From Eimeria necatrix (lineage: Eukaryota; Apicomplexa; Conoidasida; Eucoccidiorida; Eimeriidae): a stretch of DNA of 64,000 nucleotides. Below, one piece after another: positions 47,994 through 58,515 of this stretch (position 1 is its first letter; the number at the start of each line of letters is the position of its first letter). Location: positions 83,501 through 147,500 of the forward strand of contig NW_013654309.1 in the NCBI RefSeq assembly GCF_000499385.1, read 5' to 3'. The position numbers were made by a program, and so were the translations under genes. Under the pieces are notes generated by a model, which saw only the letters and a list, made by a program, of their open reading frames with translations, made no database searches and was not told the origin of the DNA.

Positions 47994-50200
47994 GCCCAGT
48001 GACAGACCCTCTGAAAACGCGCATCTCGGGGCTAGGTACAGCGGCCTTGTGTCTTGTTTCTCTATTCGGGTCTGTCACTGCGGTGGCCTTGCTGACTTGA
48101 GGGGCGGGGTGCGTGGCTTCGATCTGTATCCGTAGTGCTCTTTTTTTCTTGGGCGTTCCTTCCTTGGCCCGGCTTTGTCTGAGGCCAGGGAGAAGTTGAA
48201 TTGAGGTAACCAAAGTATGTGGCAACTGCCACGCAGCGGTATTATTGTGAAGCCTTGAGGGAAAGAAATACAGCAAAGCCTATTTGATGTACGAGGGGTT
48301 CAGCCACTCGGTACTCTCATATTGAGTCTGTGAATGTTGTGCTGGCGGCGTAGAGGCGTCGACTTGAAAGTGTCCCGAGTCAACCGCTTTAGAAGGAATC
48401 CGTCCACTTGTGAACACTGCTAAGATTGAATTGATGTTGATCCGCCTTGATCCCTAGGGCTTTCTACTTGCAGTACAGAGCTGAGGCAAAACTGCTGAAT
48501 TGGGTGTATCTCTTCTGTATTCGAGCAAAGGCCCACTCACAAAAAGTACGCCTGCGGAACGGCCAATCTTTTTTTCTGCTAACAGCCAGTAGCTTCCCGT
48601 GAGAGATCAAGTGATAACAATGCAGATATGTGTGCAAGCGAAATATACGATAGATGTTAGAATTGATGAGGGCCACACGAACGAGATGCCACCATAAAAG
48701 TGCGCGCCGCATGGGCTAACTCTTGATAGCGAATTCTGCATACCAGGAAATATGTTTTTCACCCTTTGTCCGCACCCTGGAACTGCTTGAAACGCGTAGT
48801 TATTGGCTGAGCTTTAATGCAGCTGGCTAATCAATGGGTAGAGACGATGAAACACGAAACAGCATGTGGCTGAAGTGCTAAGGAGTGACTACATGGCGGC
48901 GCAACGAACCCACACTGTTTCCTTATCTGATGTAGCGGAACCGCATTGCTTTTCAAATGTTGGAGAGCGTCGGCGAATGAGTTGCTGCTTGTGACGTCTT
49001 TTGCTCTCCGTTGCTCTTGGCTTACCTCCATGTGTCACTATCCGCTGATATTTCGCGCTCGATTGCCTCACGGGAGAAAATTGTTGTGGAAAGCAATACA
49101 CAGGAGTTGCTTCTAGTCATTTTTCCTGGCTGCTCGGGAAAAAAACACCTCGACAAGAGAGCATATAAAACGGACTACAGAGAATCAGGAGTTTCATTGT
49201 TGAGCAGGTTGGTGGTCAGTATTCTAACGTTTCTTCAAGCTTTAGTAACTGCCACGATCCTATGGATATGCCTAAAATTGTAATCAGGTTAATATGTTGG
49301 TACAATCCTGGAAACACGACGGCTGCTTTGGGGATAAAAGTTGTGTGGCATCAGTAGAAGTGAAAACACGGCGTTCTATGTGTTCCTCGGCAGAAGGGCT
49401 CTACGCAGTGGCGAGCCCCAAGCCGTGACGCGTAGCCCCAAGGGAGGACCTACGTCTAGTCTTCCCTACGGCAGGGCTGCTGCAATGTAGGGGAATGCCA
49501 CGGCGAGCAGTGTTCTCAGTTGCCTTTGACTGTTGAAAAAGAGCTGAACGCCCCATCATGTTCCATAATTGAGGTGTAATCTATTACTCTGCAGTGCTGA
49601 GGAGTTTAAAGTTTGTCCTTAAGGTCAGTTTTGAGTGGTTCCTTAATTTTCCTGACACTCAAGTTTGTATTTGGTGCTATATGAGTTTTCATGTGTTACT
49701 GTTAGGGGGCTTTGCATAATCATCGTGGAATACTACACAAACTGTACTCTTTTGCATTCCACTTTAGGAAAGCGGCTGTGTAGTGAAGACATACTTGAGT
49801 TTGAGCTTTGCATTTCACAGTTCGTATCCAACGTACAGCTCTTTCCCTTTCGCAGCTCAGGCCGTGTCCGTTCCACAATGGAACTTCATTTACAAGTAAA
49901 TAACATTCCACAATACATATCTAGAGGCTTTCACAACTTTATTGTTGTGTAACTTCTAAGAAAGAGTACTGACCGACCCGCCACACTGAAACAGCGGTCG
50001 CTGCTACCCGCTGGAATCATTTCACCTGCTGATCGAACGGGATCAGCTTTGCAGATTTATTTGGTAATGTAGAAGTACACTTCAATGTGTATATTTAATT
50101 TGTTGTAGAGCGCAATAAGCCGCTCTCCTGCGTCGTGAGTTCACAGAGAAACTCGCGGCGACAGCCCGAAACTGCGACAGATGAATAGCTTCAGCAGTTC
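47994..50200. other. intergenic
   Basis: About 2.2 kb after the leucine-rich gene. No triplet runs and no supported exons; scattered short frames only. Confidence 0.45.
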
Positions 50201-50824
50201 CTATAGGGACCTCTGCAAGGCAAAATAAATGAGATTAATACTTAAACCTTTTATTGTACTTGTCAAATTCTGTACGACGAACATTGCTGTGGGGCTCCCC
50301 GCCTCCCGCGACAGCTCCAGCCGACCCTGTGCAAGTCTGCGGCTGCAACACAACACACATGCGATCTCGCGTGTCCGAGGAAGGTATGCGTATTTTGAGC
50401 ATGCCGAGAACAATAGGCTGCTGACTTCAATTGACTCGAGGAAAGAGCTTTGCTCGGTGGCTTCCCTCCCGTCTACGGCGGGTCTGGGCCCACTGATCAG
50501 CAACAGGCTCAGCATTTGGTCCTGCTCGCGCCCAGCTCGTACCACGGATCCTCTCCATATATTGAGCACGATTACGGCCTGCAGCGGCTCTGAGCCGCCG
50601 ACATTGCTGGCTGCTGCCGCTGTCGTTCCATCGGCAGCTGCAGCAGCCTCAGCTGTGTACCACGCATGCGCCGTGTCAGTCTTCCACGAACCGTGTATCC
50701 AGACGCAGCGTCTTAGTCCCCAGGTGGCCTTCTGTGCTGATAGCGCTGTCCAATTCTCGGCGATCCGGGGCCACACGGGAGTTTCGTTGCAGAACAGCCA
50801 CAGCAGGCTGCCCGAGATGTCTTG
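50201..50824 (-). CDS. possible exon of an unrecognised gene, divergent from VPS35
   Basis: A minus-strand frame is open for about 207 codons. The upstream part is tryptophan-rich and protein-like (SGSLLWLFCNETPVWPRIAE, then WIHGSWKTDTAHAWYTAE), followed by a poly-Ala/Thr tract typical of this segment and a helical remainder. It has no ATG near its beginning, so an upstream exon would be required; the region up to 51056 also holds the VPS35 promoter. A plus-strand frame at 50229-50894 competes for the same bases. No family recognised. Confidence 0.35.
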   Translation of the reverse strand, partial: QDISGSLLWLFCNETPVWPRIAENWTALSAQKATWGLRRCVWIHGSWKTDTAHAWYTAEAAAAADGTTAAAASNVGGSEPLQAVIVLNIWRGSVVRAGREQDQMLSLLLISGPRPAVDGREATEQSSFLESIEVSSLLFSACSKYAYLPRTREIACVLCCSRRLAQGRLELSREAGSPTAMFVVQNLTSTIKGLSINLIYFALQRSL

Positions 50825-51056
50825 TCATTTTCCTGCTTTCAGTAGCCACAGACACAAGCTGCTGCACCTTCGTTGCTTGGCTACATGCTGGTGACATGCA
50901 GCACTTCTGAGCAGTATACTGGGCACTGCAGAGAATATGTTGGCGGCTTGTACAGGGCGCTCGACTCGCGCGTGAACAACCAGTAGCGACACAGAAGCAG
51001 GAAACGCGCACCATTTACTCCTAAACGTGAAGCCCCGAATCACTGCTCGCCTCAAG

Positions 51057-54000
51057 ATGCAGGAAAAAGAGCAAGAGAAGCTTCTGGAGGAGGCCTCAAC
51101 GGTGGTTCGGGAGCAGGGCTGTTACATGAAGCGCGCCATAGTGAGACTGGCTTCACTGCCGGATTTTTTGAGCTTTCTTACGCATGTGAAGCAGAAGGAT
51201 AACTTTGCAAAAATGTTTTAATCGGAAGTTAAGGCATTGAGGGACTTTGCCGTTTTGCAGGACAGCGACAACCTGCGCGACGCCTTAAAACATGCTTCCA
51301 ACTTCGTCAGTGAACTGCGCACCTCTCTTTTGTCACCAAAGCATTACTACGAGCTGTGTAAGTCTAGAACAGCAGTAGTAAAGTTCAGCCCCACTACTTG
51401 TTCGGCTGCTTGCACATTGTACAATTCCTGCGGCCCTTACCTTCGAGCCCATTTGCGGCAAGTTGTGTGTACGGCCCGAAGCACTAAGCTGGAGCTCTGT
51501 GTGTATCAGGCTGGTAACTATGTAGTGATGTAGTGCCAGTAGTTATGTACATTCATGCACAACACGAAGCCACGCGTGCACACAAGCAGTAATTTGTCTG
51601 TGCGTCTTAGCCTGTTCTCTATGAATACACGTAAATCGAATTTTTTTTGCATGTTTATATTTGTACTAGCATGTGTTCTGCGTCCTAGCTCTCTGTGCGC
51701 ATTTGCGTGTATGGGCGCCGCAGACATGCTAGTGTTTCAAGAGCTGCAGCACCTGCTTGCCTTTTTTTCGGACAAGTCCCGCCATGGCCGCCGCCTGGCA
51801 GATCTGTATGAGACGGTTCAGCACGCGGGGAATATTGTTCCTCGTTTGTACTTATTAGTGACAGTTGGTGTTGCTTTTATAAAGTCTAAGGAAGCACCAG
51901 CAGCAGATATTCTAAGGGATCTTACGGAACTCTGCAAAGGTGTTCAGCATCCTATGCGGGGTCTCTTTCTCCGCTTTTACCTCACCCAACTCTGCAGAAA
52001 TGTATTGCCAGACAAGGGCTCGGAGTATGAACAGTAAGCCGCAACTCTGTGTTACGGCAAGCACAGATGCGCTGTAAATGGTGCATTCGTATCTTTGGTT
52101 GTTTTGCACGTACGGTTTTTGCCATGAAATCATTCAGTGAGCTGCTAAGATGCTGAACAAATAGTTACTGTAGCCGCAACTGCTATAGCTTTTAGGTACA
52201 CGCGACGCTTGCGTGTTGAACCTGTGTCAACATGAATTGCAGAGAGGGCGGCTCGGGCGCGGAAGATGCCTTTTTGTTTTTGCTGACGAACTTCAACGAG
52301 AGCGCCCGTCTGTGGGTGCGACTGCAGCAGCAGAGCAGCGTCAGAGACCGTGCAAAGAGAGAAAACGAAAGGCAAGATCTAAGAGTGCTTGTTGGTTCAG
52401 CTCTGGTCCGTATGGCCCAACTTGAAGGCATGACGGTCGAGTTCTACAAGACGCAGGCACTACCAGCCATTCTGCAGCAGGTCTGCAGCCTCTACAGATC
52501 AATTATCCTCAAGCCATTGCAAAAAGCTGCGATAGATATTCCAACAACTGCGACACCGGTTGACCTGCTTGGCGATCTACAGCATACCGCAATTGTAGCA
52601 ACTGCGGGACACCAGTTGCGGCCTGCGGAGAAGTGTTTTGAGCCTCCTGCGCTGTGTAAAAGGGAAACAGTTTGCTGTCCTTCTGTGCTGGCGTGCAGAT
52701 AATGGCTTGCAAGGACACCCTGGCGCAGCAGTACCTGCTCGACTGCGTTGTGCAGGTGTTTTCAGATGAGTGTCATTTGCAGACTTTGGATCAGCTGCTG
52801 GCCCAAACTGCGAATGTACAAAAAGGAGGTACGCTTGGGCCGGTGCTAAATAAATCTCTACTGCTGCCCTTTTGCTTATCCTACTACCGCTGTACTGCTG
52901 GATACTGCAGCGTATGCCACCATGTGTTGTGCTGCCTCGGCTGCTGCAGTGGCGCTGAAGCCTGTTTTGGTGAACTTGCTCAGAAGGCTTACCAGCTTTC
53001 TTCAGGCAGATCCAGAGGTGGGTTTTTCCTCGTTAGGGATTGTCGTTTTATCGTTTTTTTGCTTCATTCTTTGTTTTGTTATCGTACTGCAGCCTTCCGT
53101 AGTGAGCTTGAAGCCGACCTAACATGCGCGTATGCCTCATCTTGCTTCTTTTCCTGGGATTTTGTTGTCACAGGCTCTGCCTCAGGACATATCCGTATTT
53201 GATCTGTTTCGGAACTTCATCGAATCGCAGGTCGACTCTGCCATTCTCACTTACTCAGGTGGCGGTGGCACGCCTTCGGACTCGCCCACGGGAGGCAAGC
53301 TGCACTTGGAAGAACAGAAGGATTGCGTTGTTGAACTGACAACCTAGAGCCTAAACGTTCGAATTTTGAAGTGATGAAACGGAAAATGGGGTTGCGTTTG
53401 CTGTTGCAGGCTCAATGGACTTGCCCAGCTTGCTGGCGCTGCAAGTGGCATTCTTGAACTTCTGTCTCACGCTTTTCCCCTCCCGCATCGATTACGTGTC
53501 TCAAATACTTGACAGCGCTCACCGCCTCCTCGCGGCAACCTCTCAGCGCCCGTCTGCTGCCCCGCTGACAGCTGCTGCAGGAATTGCTGGGGGGAGGTCA
53601 CCCCCAAGCCTGGCGAAGCTGCACAGCCCAGGAGGCGTGACCCTGAGCCCTACAGGACTCGACGGAAGCTATGCAGCCTCTGCGTCTGCCCGAACGGACA
53701 CTAGCAACAAGCACTTGAAGCCGTTGCCCGAGGCGGGCATGGAGGCGCTGATGGAGCTGCTGGCGGCACCGCTGCGTGTCTTGTCACTGCAAGTTCTGAA
53801 CATCGAGAGTTATGCCCCCTTAATGGACTTCCTGGATAATTCCACTAGAAATAGTGGTGAGTTGCAGCTGCGAAGATTCATCTTTGCTTGCTTTACAAGG
53901 CTTCTGCAGACACTCCTTGCTTGATGTATTAATGCGAGGAATGTTGTCGCCCATAACGCTTGTCGTATTTGCCTTTTGCTTGCTGCTTTTTTGCAACCGG

Positions 54001-57000
54001 CTAATTGCTTCTGTGCTGTTCCGGTGCAGTGGCGAGCACTATGGTTTCTGCGGTGGTGGCCGCCGGCACTCCGCTGTCTTCTGCGGAATCTCTGGGTCGT
54101 TTCCTGAGTCTGGTTTCTCCGTTGTTACGGGATGAGGGTTCAGAAAAAAGACTAGATGACGAAAGCGCAGCGCTGGAGGAGCCAGTAGCGATAGCAACAG
54201 AAGCTGCACAGCAGCTGCAGCAGCTCGCAATGCTTGTGCATCTCGCCAAGGCAGAAGACACTGATGATCACTTCAGTCTGCTTCTTGTCGCAAAAAGCAA
54301 ATTCTCAGAAGGTGAGATGAAGGCGATATTTCGCAGCTGCTGCCGCTGCAACGTAAGCGCAAGAGAAACAGCAGCAACAGCAGCAGCTGCAGCGGCAGTT
54401 GCTCCGCTCCTTCACAGCTATGCTGTTTGGCCGCACGCATCTTTTTCCCTGGCCTGGTCGCTTCGTTCTTCTCTACGCTACGAAATACTTTAACGGATGG
54501 CTGATAAGAGACTCTAAGGCGCAGAGTTGAATAACATACAAGCCAATCCTGACGTTTTCTTTGGGCACTCTTTAGAAGTTGAAGATTGAACTACGTGCCC
54601 AATCTGATGAGGTTGCAGCAACATACGACCACCTGCAACTCTACAGCCTTGAGCAATAGATCGTAGAAGAGGTGCATGCATGTGCATGCACGGTTTGTGC
54701 AAAATCGGCCTGTTTCTTTTTGTGCAGGGGGTCCCAATTGCCTGCGTGTGTTGTTGCCGCCTTTGGTTATTTCTGCGTGCCGGCTGCTGCCGTCTGTTAT
54801 CGAGAGGCAGCAGCGGGCAGAACAAAGAATTCAAGATGTCACTCCGCCAGCGCATGGAGGAAAGAAGATTTGCCAGTTCATGCATTCGACCTGCCTGGAG
54901 CTCGTTCAGATTGACGCGGAGGTGCGTATGAATGAGAGACTTAAGTCTGCATTCAGGTTTTTACATCTTGCTAAGATTATTCTTATATTGTTGTTCCATG
55001 TTAATTTAAGGCAATGCTTGTACGTTGCTTCTACCTACACTTGACCTACAGCTGGTTCAGTTCGAGGCGCCGGCGAGTAATTGACACCGGCGACTAACTT
55101 AAAAAGTAGGAGCTTGACTTTGTGGATTATTGCAATCATTCAAGAGGCATACTTAAAGAATAGGAGCTTGACTTTGTGGATTATAGCAATCACTCAAGAG
55201 GCACTCTTGTTTACATGCGGATAAACGCCAAAATCACTTGCCCCTGCGCTGAACTTGTGGATTCCTGAGCGGATTAGAGCGTGGTACTGCTCTGCTTTTG
55301 CAGTTATACATATGAAACATACTTGCACGTGTTCACATACGAATATATATCCATTTGCGTGTGTACTCATACGTATATATACATATCTCCATGTGTATTC
55401 ATGAATAGGTACGTATACTGCGTATATATACATGTATACATGCTTAAATCGATCAGGGAGCAGCTTCTAATCGTTTTCATCTCTTGTGCTATCTCAGATG
55501 GCCCTGAGGCTGTGGCTGGTGGCCGCCATGGCTGCGGATAATGCGAACGTAGCTGTGGGCGGCTACGAGGCGATCTGCCACGAGTTCATAAGCCAGGCTT
55601 TGGTTTGTTTCGAGGAGGAGATCACTGAAAGCAAGAGGCAGTTCGCAGCACTGAGCGAAGTACGCAAGAAAATCATCGATTTAAAACACTAAACCCTTTG
55701 CCTGCATCCGTGGGTTGCCTGCTCATGCAGTAACAAATGAAGACAGAGAGTTCAGTTGAGCAGTGCAGGGTGTGAGCGCGTGATCGAGGGGGTGCAAGCT
55801 GGAGTGTATAGGCACTTCAAGGAAGCGGATTCCGGCATCCTGTGTGCTATGCAGATGGTGGGATGTATGTCGGGCTTCATCCGGGGACTTGATAGGGAAA
55901 ACTACGACTCAATTGCCTCGAGAGTGACCCAGCACGGAGCGAAGCTCCTCAAGAAGCCGGACCAGTGCAGGGCTGTTTTGTCTTGTTCGCATTTGTACTG
56001 GAACGCGGTAAGTTTCAGTCATTGTCGGCGGAATCCAGATAAATTAGCATCCATTAATTTGCGCAAGATGTCATTTTCCGAGGCCACAGACAACGGAAAC
56101 AGATAAAGGGATGCCAGGCGTTGGGCGTAACGTAGAGGGGCTTCCATTTGTGGCCTTTCTTAAGACGTTACTTTGAAATACCCACCTGTTTGACGAAACC
56201 GGAACACCTAATGACTCAGGGCTAGAAATTCAGGAACTAGGGTTTAGGGTTTAGGGTTGAGGGTTTGTTCTACCCTATCGCAGGCGGAGTACCGTGACAG
56301 CCGGAGGGTTCTGGAGTGTCTGCAGAAGTGCCTGAAGATAGCAGATGTTTGCGTGCAAGCGAGCACATCACATGTATCTCTTTTTATTGAAATCCTGGAC
56401 AAATATGTTTATTACTTCGATCAAAACAACCCTGAAGTAAGCAAGAATACCAACTGCGGCTATTATAATTGAACCCAGCAAATCCAGATTCAGGTTCATC
56501 GTCTTCTTCAAACACCACCTAGAAAGCGGAAACTCATCCATTTGTAGGAAATGAGGCTTACGTGTTTCAGCCTGTCAGTGTTTTTTACGCAACATCGCCG
56601 CCTAGTGCCGCAGCAAGTGCGGCGGCAGAAGTTTATGTTTTTGTTGCGCTTAATCTTCATTACTGCCTTTTTGTTTCATTATTATACTTGTTATCGTTTT
56701 CCTTGTTATCATGGCTCCCTTTGTTGTTGTTTTCATTCTTACTGCTGTTATGGTGTCTTGCTGCTGCTTCAGGTCACTGTGGACTTCATTCAAAATTTGG
56801 TCGCGCTCTGCGCAGAGCACTGCAGGTTCGCGGAGCTGGGTGAGTCAAGATTTAGGGTTTAGATCTAAGACTTAGGGTTTAGAATTTAGGGCTAAAGTTT
56901 AGGGTTTAGGGTTTAGGTTTTAGCGGATAGGGTGTAGATAATTAGGTCTGAGTAAGCCAATTGGGTGTTTGCGTTGTGCACGCGCAGCGGCGTTGTGGCG

Positions 57001-57182
57001 CTGCCTGTTTTTGCAAGTTCATTCACGATTTCCCGATTTTTGTTTTTAGCATCGTTTCGTTTGTTTTTATTTTTGTTTTGAATTCTTTTCAGACAAAGAT
57101 TGCAGCGTTATGAACAACTTTAGAAACACTCTCCAGCACTTGCGCAGGAAGAAGCAAGCGGATGGCAGCGGCAAGTACCGCG
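51057..57182 (+). CDS. VPS35: retromer subunit VPS35 (15 exons found, last exon unresolved)
   Basis: VPS35 is the alpha-solenoid core of retromer, sorting cargo from endosomes to the Golgi; in coccidia retromer supports rhoptry and microneme biogenesis. Exons: 51057-51140, 51261-51357, 51724-52033, 52243-52480, 52699-52828, 52911-53017, 53174-53258, 53410-53856, 54030-54311, 54728-54921, 55498-55659, 55855-56007, 56284-56436, 56773-56839 and 57093-57182, all in consistent phase, about 866 residues. Family blocks in order: [49 protein letters not shown] (PRLYLL motif), [107 protein letters not shown] and [15 protein letters not shown] Ser/Pro/Ala-rich insert in exon 8 is extra. After KYRG the frame meets a donor (CG|GTGGGT); the last few residues were not located. 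Introns carry telomere-like and tandem repeats. Confidence 0.95.
55097..55204 (+). repeat. 54-bp tandem duplication in a VPS35 intron
   Basis: Two copies (55097-55150 and 55151-55204) differ at only a few positions; each contains AGGAGCTTGACTTTGTGGAT. It lies in the intron between exons 10 and 11. Confidence 0.9.
56239..56266 (+). repeat. telomere-like TTTAGGG repeats
   Basis: AGGGTTTAGGGTTTAGGG followed by a TTGAGGG variant, 18 bases upstream of VPS35 exon 13, so it occupies the branch-point/polypyrimidine region of that intron. Confidence 0.9.
56851..56923 (+). repeat. degenerate telomere-like TTTAGGG repeats
   Basis: About nine TTTAGGG-type units, several degenerate, beginning 11 bases after the exon 14 donor of VPS35. 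Confidence 0.9.
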
Positions 57183-57495
57183 GTGGGTGGCACCACCTGA
57201 AACAGAGAAACGCCTCCAGTTGGCAATATATTTATATTTTCATTTGTATATTTTCTGGATTAATGCGTCTTTGTGTTGGTATGTATGCATGGGCATTCCT
57301 GGAAGCGGGAAAACGTCTTATGAATGTGCAGTTTCGCATTCATGTGCAGTTGTTTGGGGAGTTGCACTTGATGTGCAGATGTGTAGATAAGCACTTAGCA
57401 TTAATTCAGACTCTGCACAGGAAGCATGTAATTGCATGCATGCAGTATTCACGTGTTGTATTAAATGTGCTAGTGCGGTGCTGGTGCTTCCACTG

Positions 57496-57532
57496 ATATA
57501 TATACACTTTATATATATATATAATATATATA

Positions 57533-57564
<32 letters not shown>

Positions 57565-57612
57565 GTATATATATATATTATATATCTATGCCCATGCACC
57601 CTATATATATAT
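57496..57612. repeat. imperfect (TA)n microsatellite
   Basis: About 115 bases almost wholly of TA/ATAT units broken by ACAT, GTAT and a short CTATGCCCATGCACCC interruption. Confidence 0.9.
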
Positions 57613-57809
57613 ATGGACACTGTTTGTTAATGTATTCATAATGTGTAGCTTATGCACACATCTTTAGAGGTCTTTTTAGGGTTGAGGGTTTGGAGTGTAC
57701 CTGGAGCTGCCTGCGTTGCATTTGCATTTAGGCCTAGACCTTTCCATTGAAATATAAAGATGAACCACGGCTCGAAGAAAGGCGGCGGCCCCCGCGCCCA
57801 TTGCCAGAC

Positions 57810-57864
57810 CCCAAACCCTAGAACGTAGACTTTAAACCCTAAACGAAACCCTAAGCCCTAAACC
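57810..57864 (-). repeat. telomere-like AAACCCT repeats
   Basis: AAACCCTA units and variants, interrupted. The G-rich strand is now the minus strand, opposite to the arrays at 56.2 and 56.9 kb. Confidence 0.85.
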
Positions 57865-58120
57865 ACTCGATGGCGTGACCTCTCCCAGCGCCCGTTGCTG
57901 CTGCTGCAGCACGAGACCTGCTGCAGCGTCAGCTGCTTTTCTGTTGAGGTTTCTACGGCCTGTGGGGCTCTGATTTTTGGGTGCCTCTGCATAATTCTAG
58001 CTTGAACTGAATACATGAAGCTACTTGATCTAGAGCGAAGTTGCGAGTGAATTGCCTGAATGCCCGCAGCTGCGAGCTGCCCAGGCGGGTCGCAGAACTG
58101 GCCTGGGGCTGCTTCCGACC

Positions 58121-58158
58121 AAACCCCAAACCCTAAACCCTAAACCCTAAACCCTAGA
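58121..58158 (-). repeat. telomere-like AAACCCT repeats
   Basis: Four to five consecutive AAACCCT units ending in CCCTAGACC. Confidence 0.95.
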
Positions 58159-58270
58159 CCGCACAGCGCGAGTTTTTCCGAGTTCCGCAGTCGCAGCGAC
58201 TTGCGGGGCCGCTCTGCGCCTCGCAGCTAACTCGATGCACTTTAGGCCGCTAGTGGAGTTGACAGTATTA

Positions 58271-58357
58271 AAGGAAAAGGCAAATAAAATGTTATTGTGA
58301 AGGAAAAGGCGAATAAAATGTTATTTTGAAGGAAAAGGCAAATAAAATGTTATTGTG
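58271..58357 (+). repeat. 29-bp direct repeat, three tandem copies
   Basis: Copies at 58271-58299, 58300-58328 and 58329-58357, each AAGGAAAAGGCAAATAAAAT plus GTTATTGTG with one or two substitutions. Each contains an AATAAA hexamer on the plus strand. Confidence 0.95.
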
Positions 58358-58467
58358 CCTGCCTGGCTGGCACCGGGCGAACAGAAAGAAGTGCAAATGA
58401 GTGGAAGTTGAGAATTGCTTTGGGCCAGCGCGCGTTGGCGGCGCGGCGCGCGAGCGAGGGCGCCCCC

Positions 58468-58504
58468 CAAACCCTAAACCCTAAACCCTAAACCCTAAAC
58501 CCTC
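58468..58504 (-). repeat. telomere-like AAACCCT repeats abutting the RPC2 stop codon
   Basis: Five uninterrupted AAACCCT units ending 11 bases from the RPC2 stop, so they form the start of its 3' untranslated region. Confidence 0.95.
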
Positions 58505-58515
58505 GACCGGGGCGT

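Larger units (their letters stand above)
57183..58515. other. convergent intergenic region rich in simple repeats
   Basis: Between the last VPS35 exon found and the RPC2 stop codon. It must contain the VPS35 stop codon, either here or in a short terminal exon. It holds an AT microsatellite, three telomere-like blocks and a 29-bp triplicated repeat, each listed separately. No independent gene is visible. Confidence 0.6.

Noticed and set aside
50229..50894. A 221-codon plus-strand frame before VPS35
   Set aside because: Composition is less protein-like than the minus-strand frame over the same bases and it does not join VPS35. Left as unlikely, not disproved.
57318..57630. Tyr/Ile-rich frames on both strands
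   Set aside because: Translations of the TA microsatellite.
56239..58504. A true chromosome end or fused telomeres
   Set aside because: The AAACCCT blocks are short, degenerate and embedded in introns and between intact genes, so they are interstitial repeats rather than a telomere.
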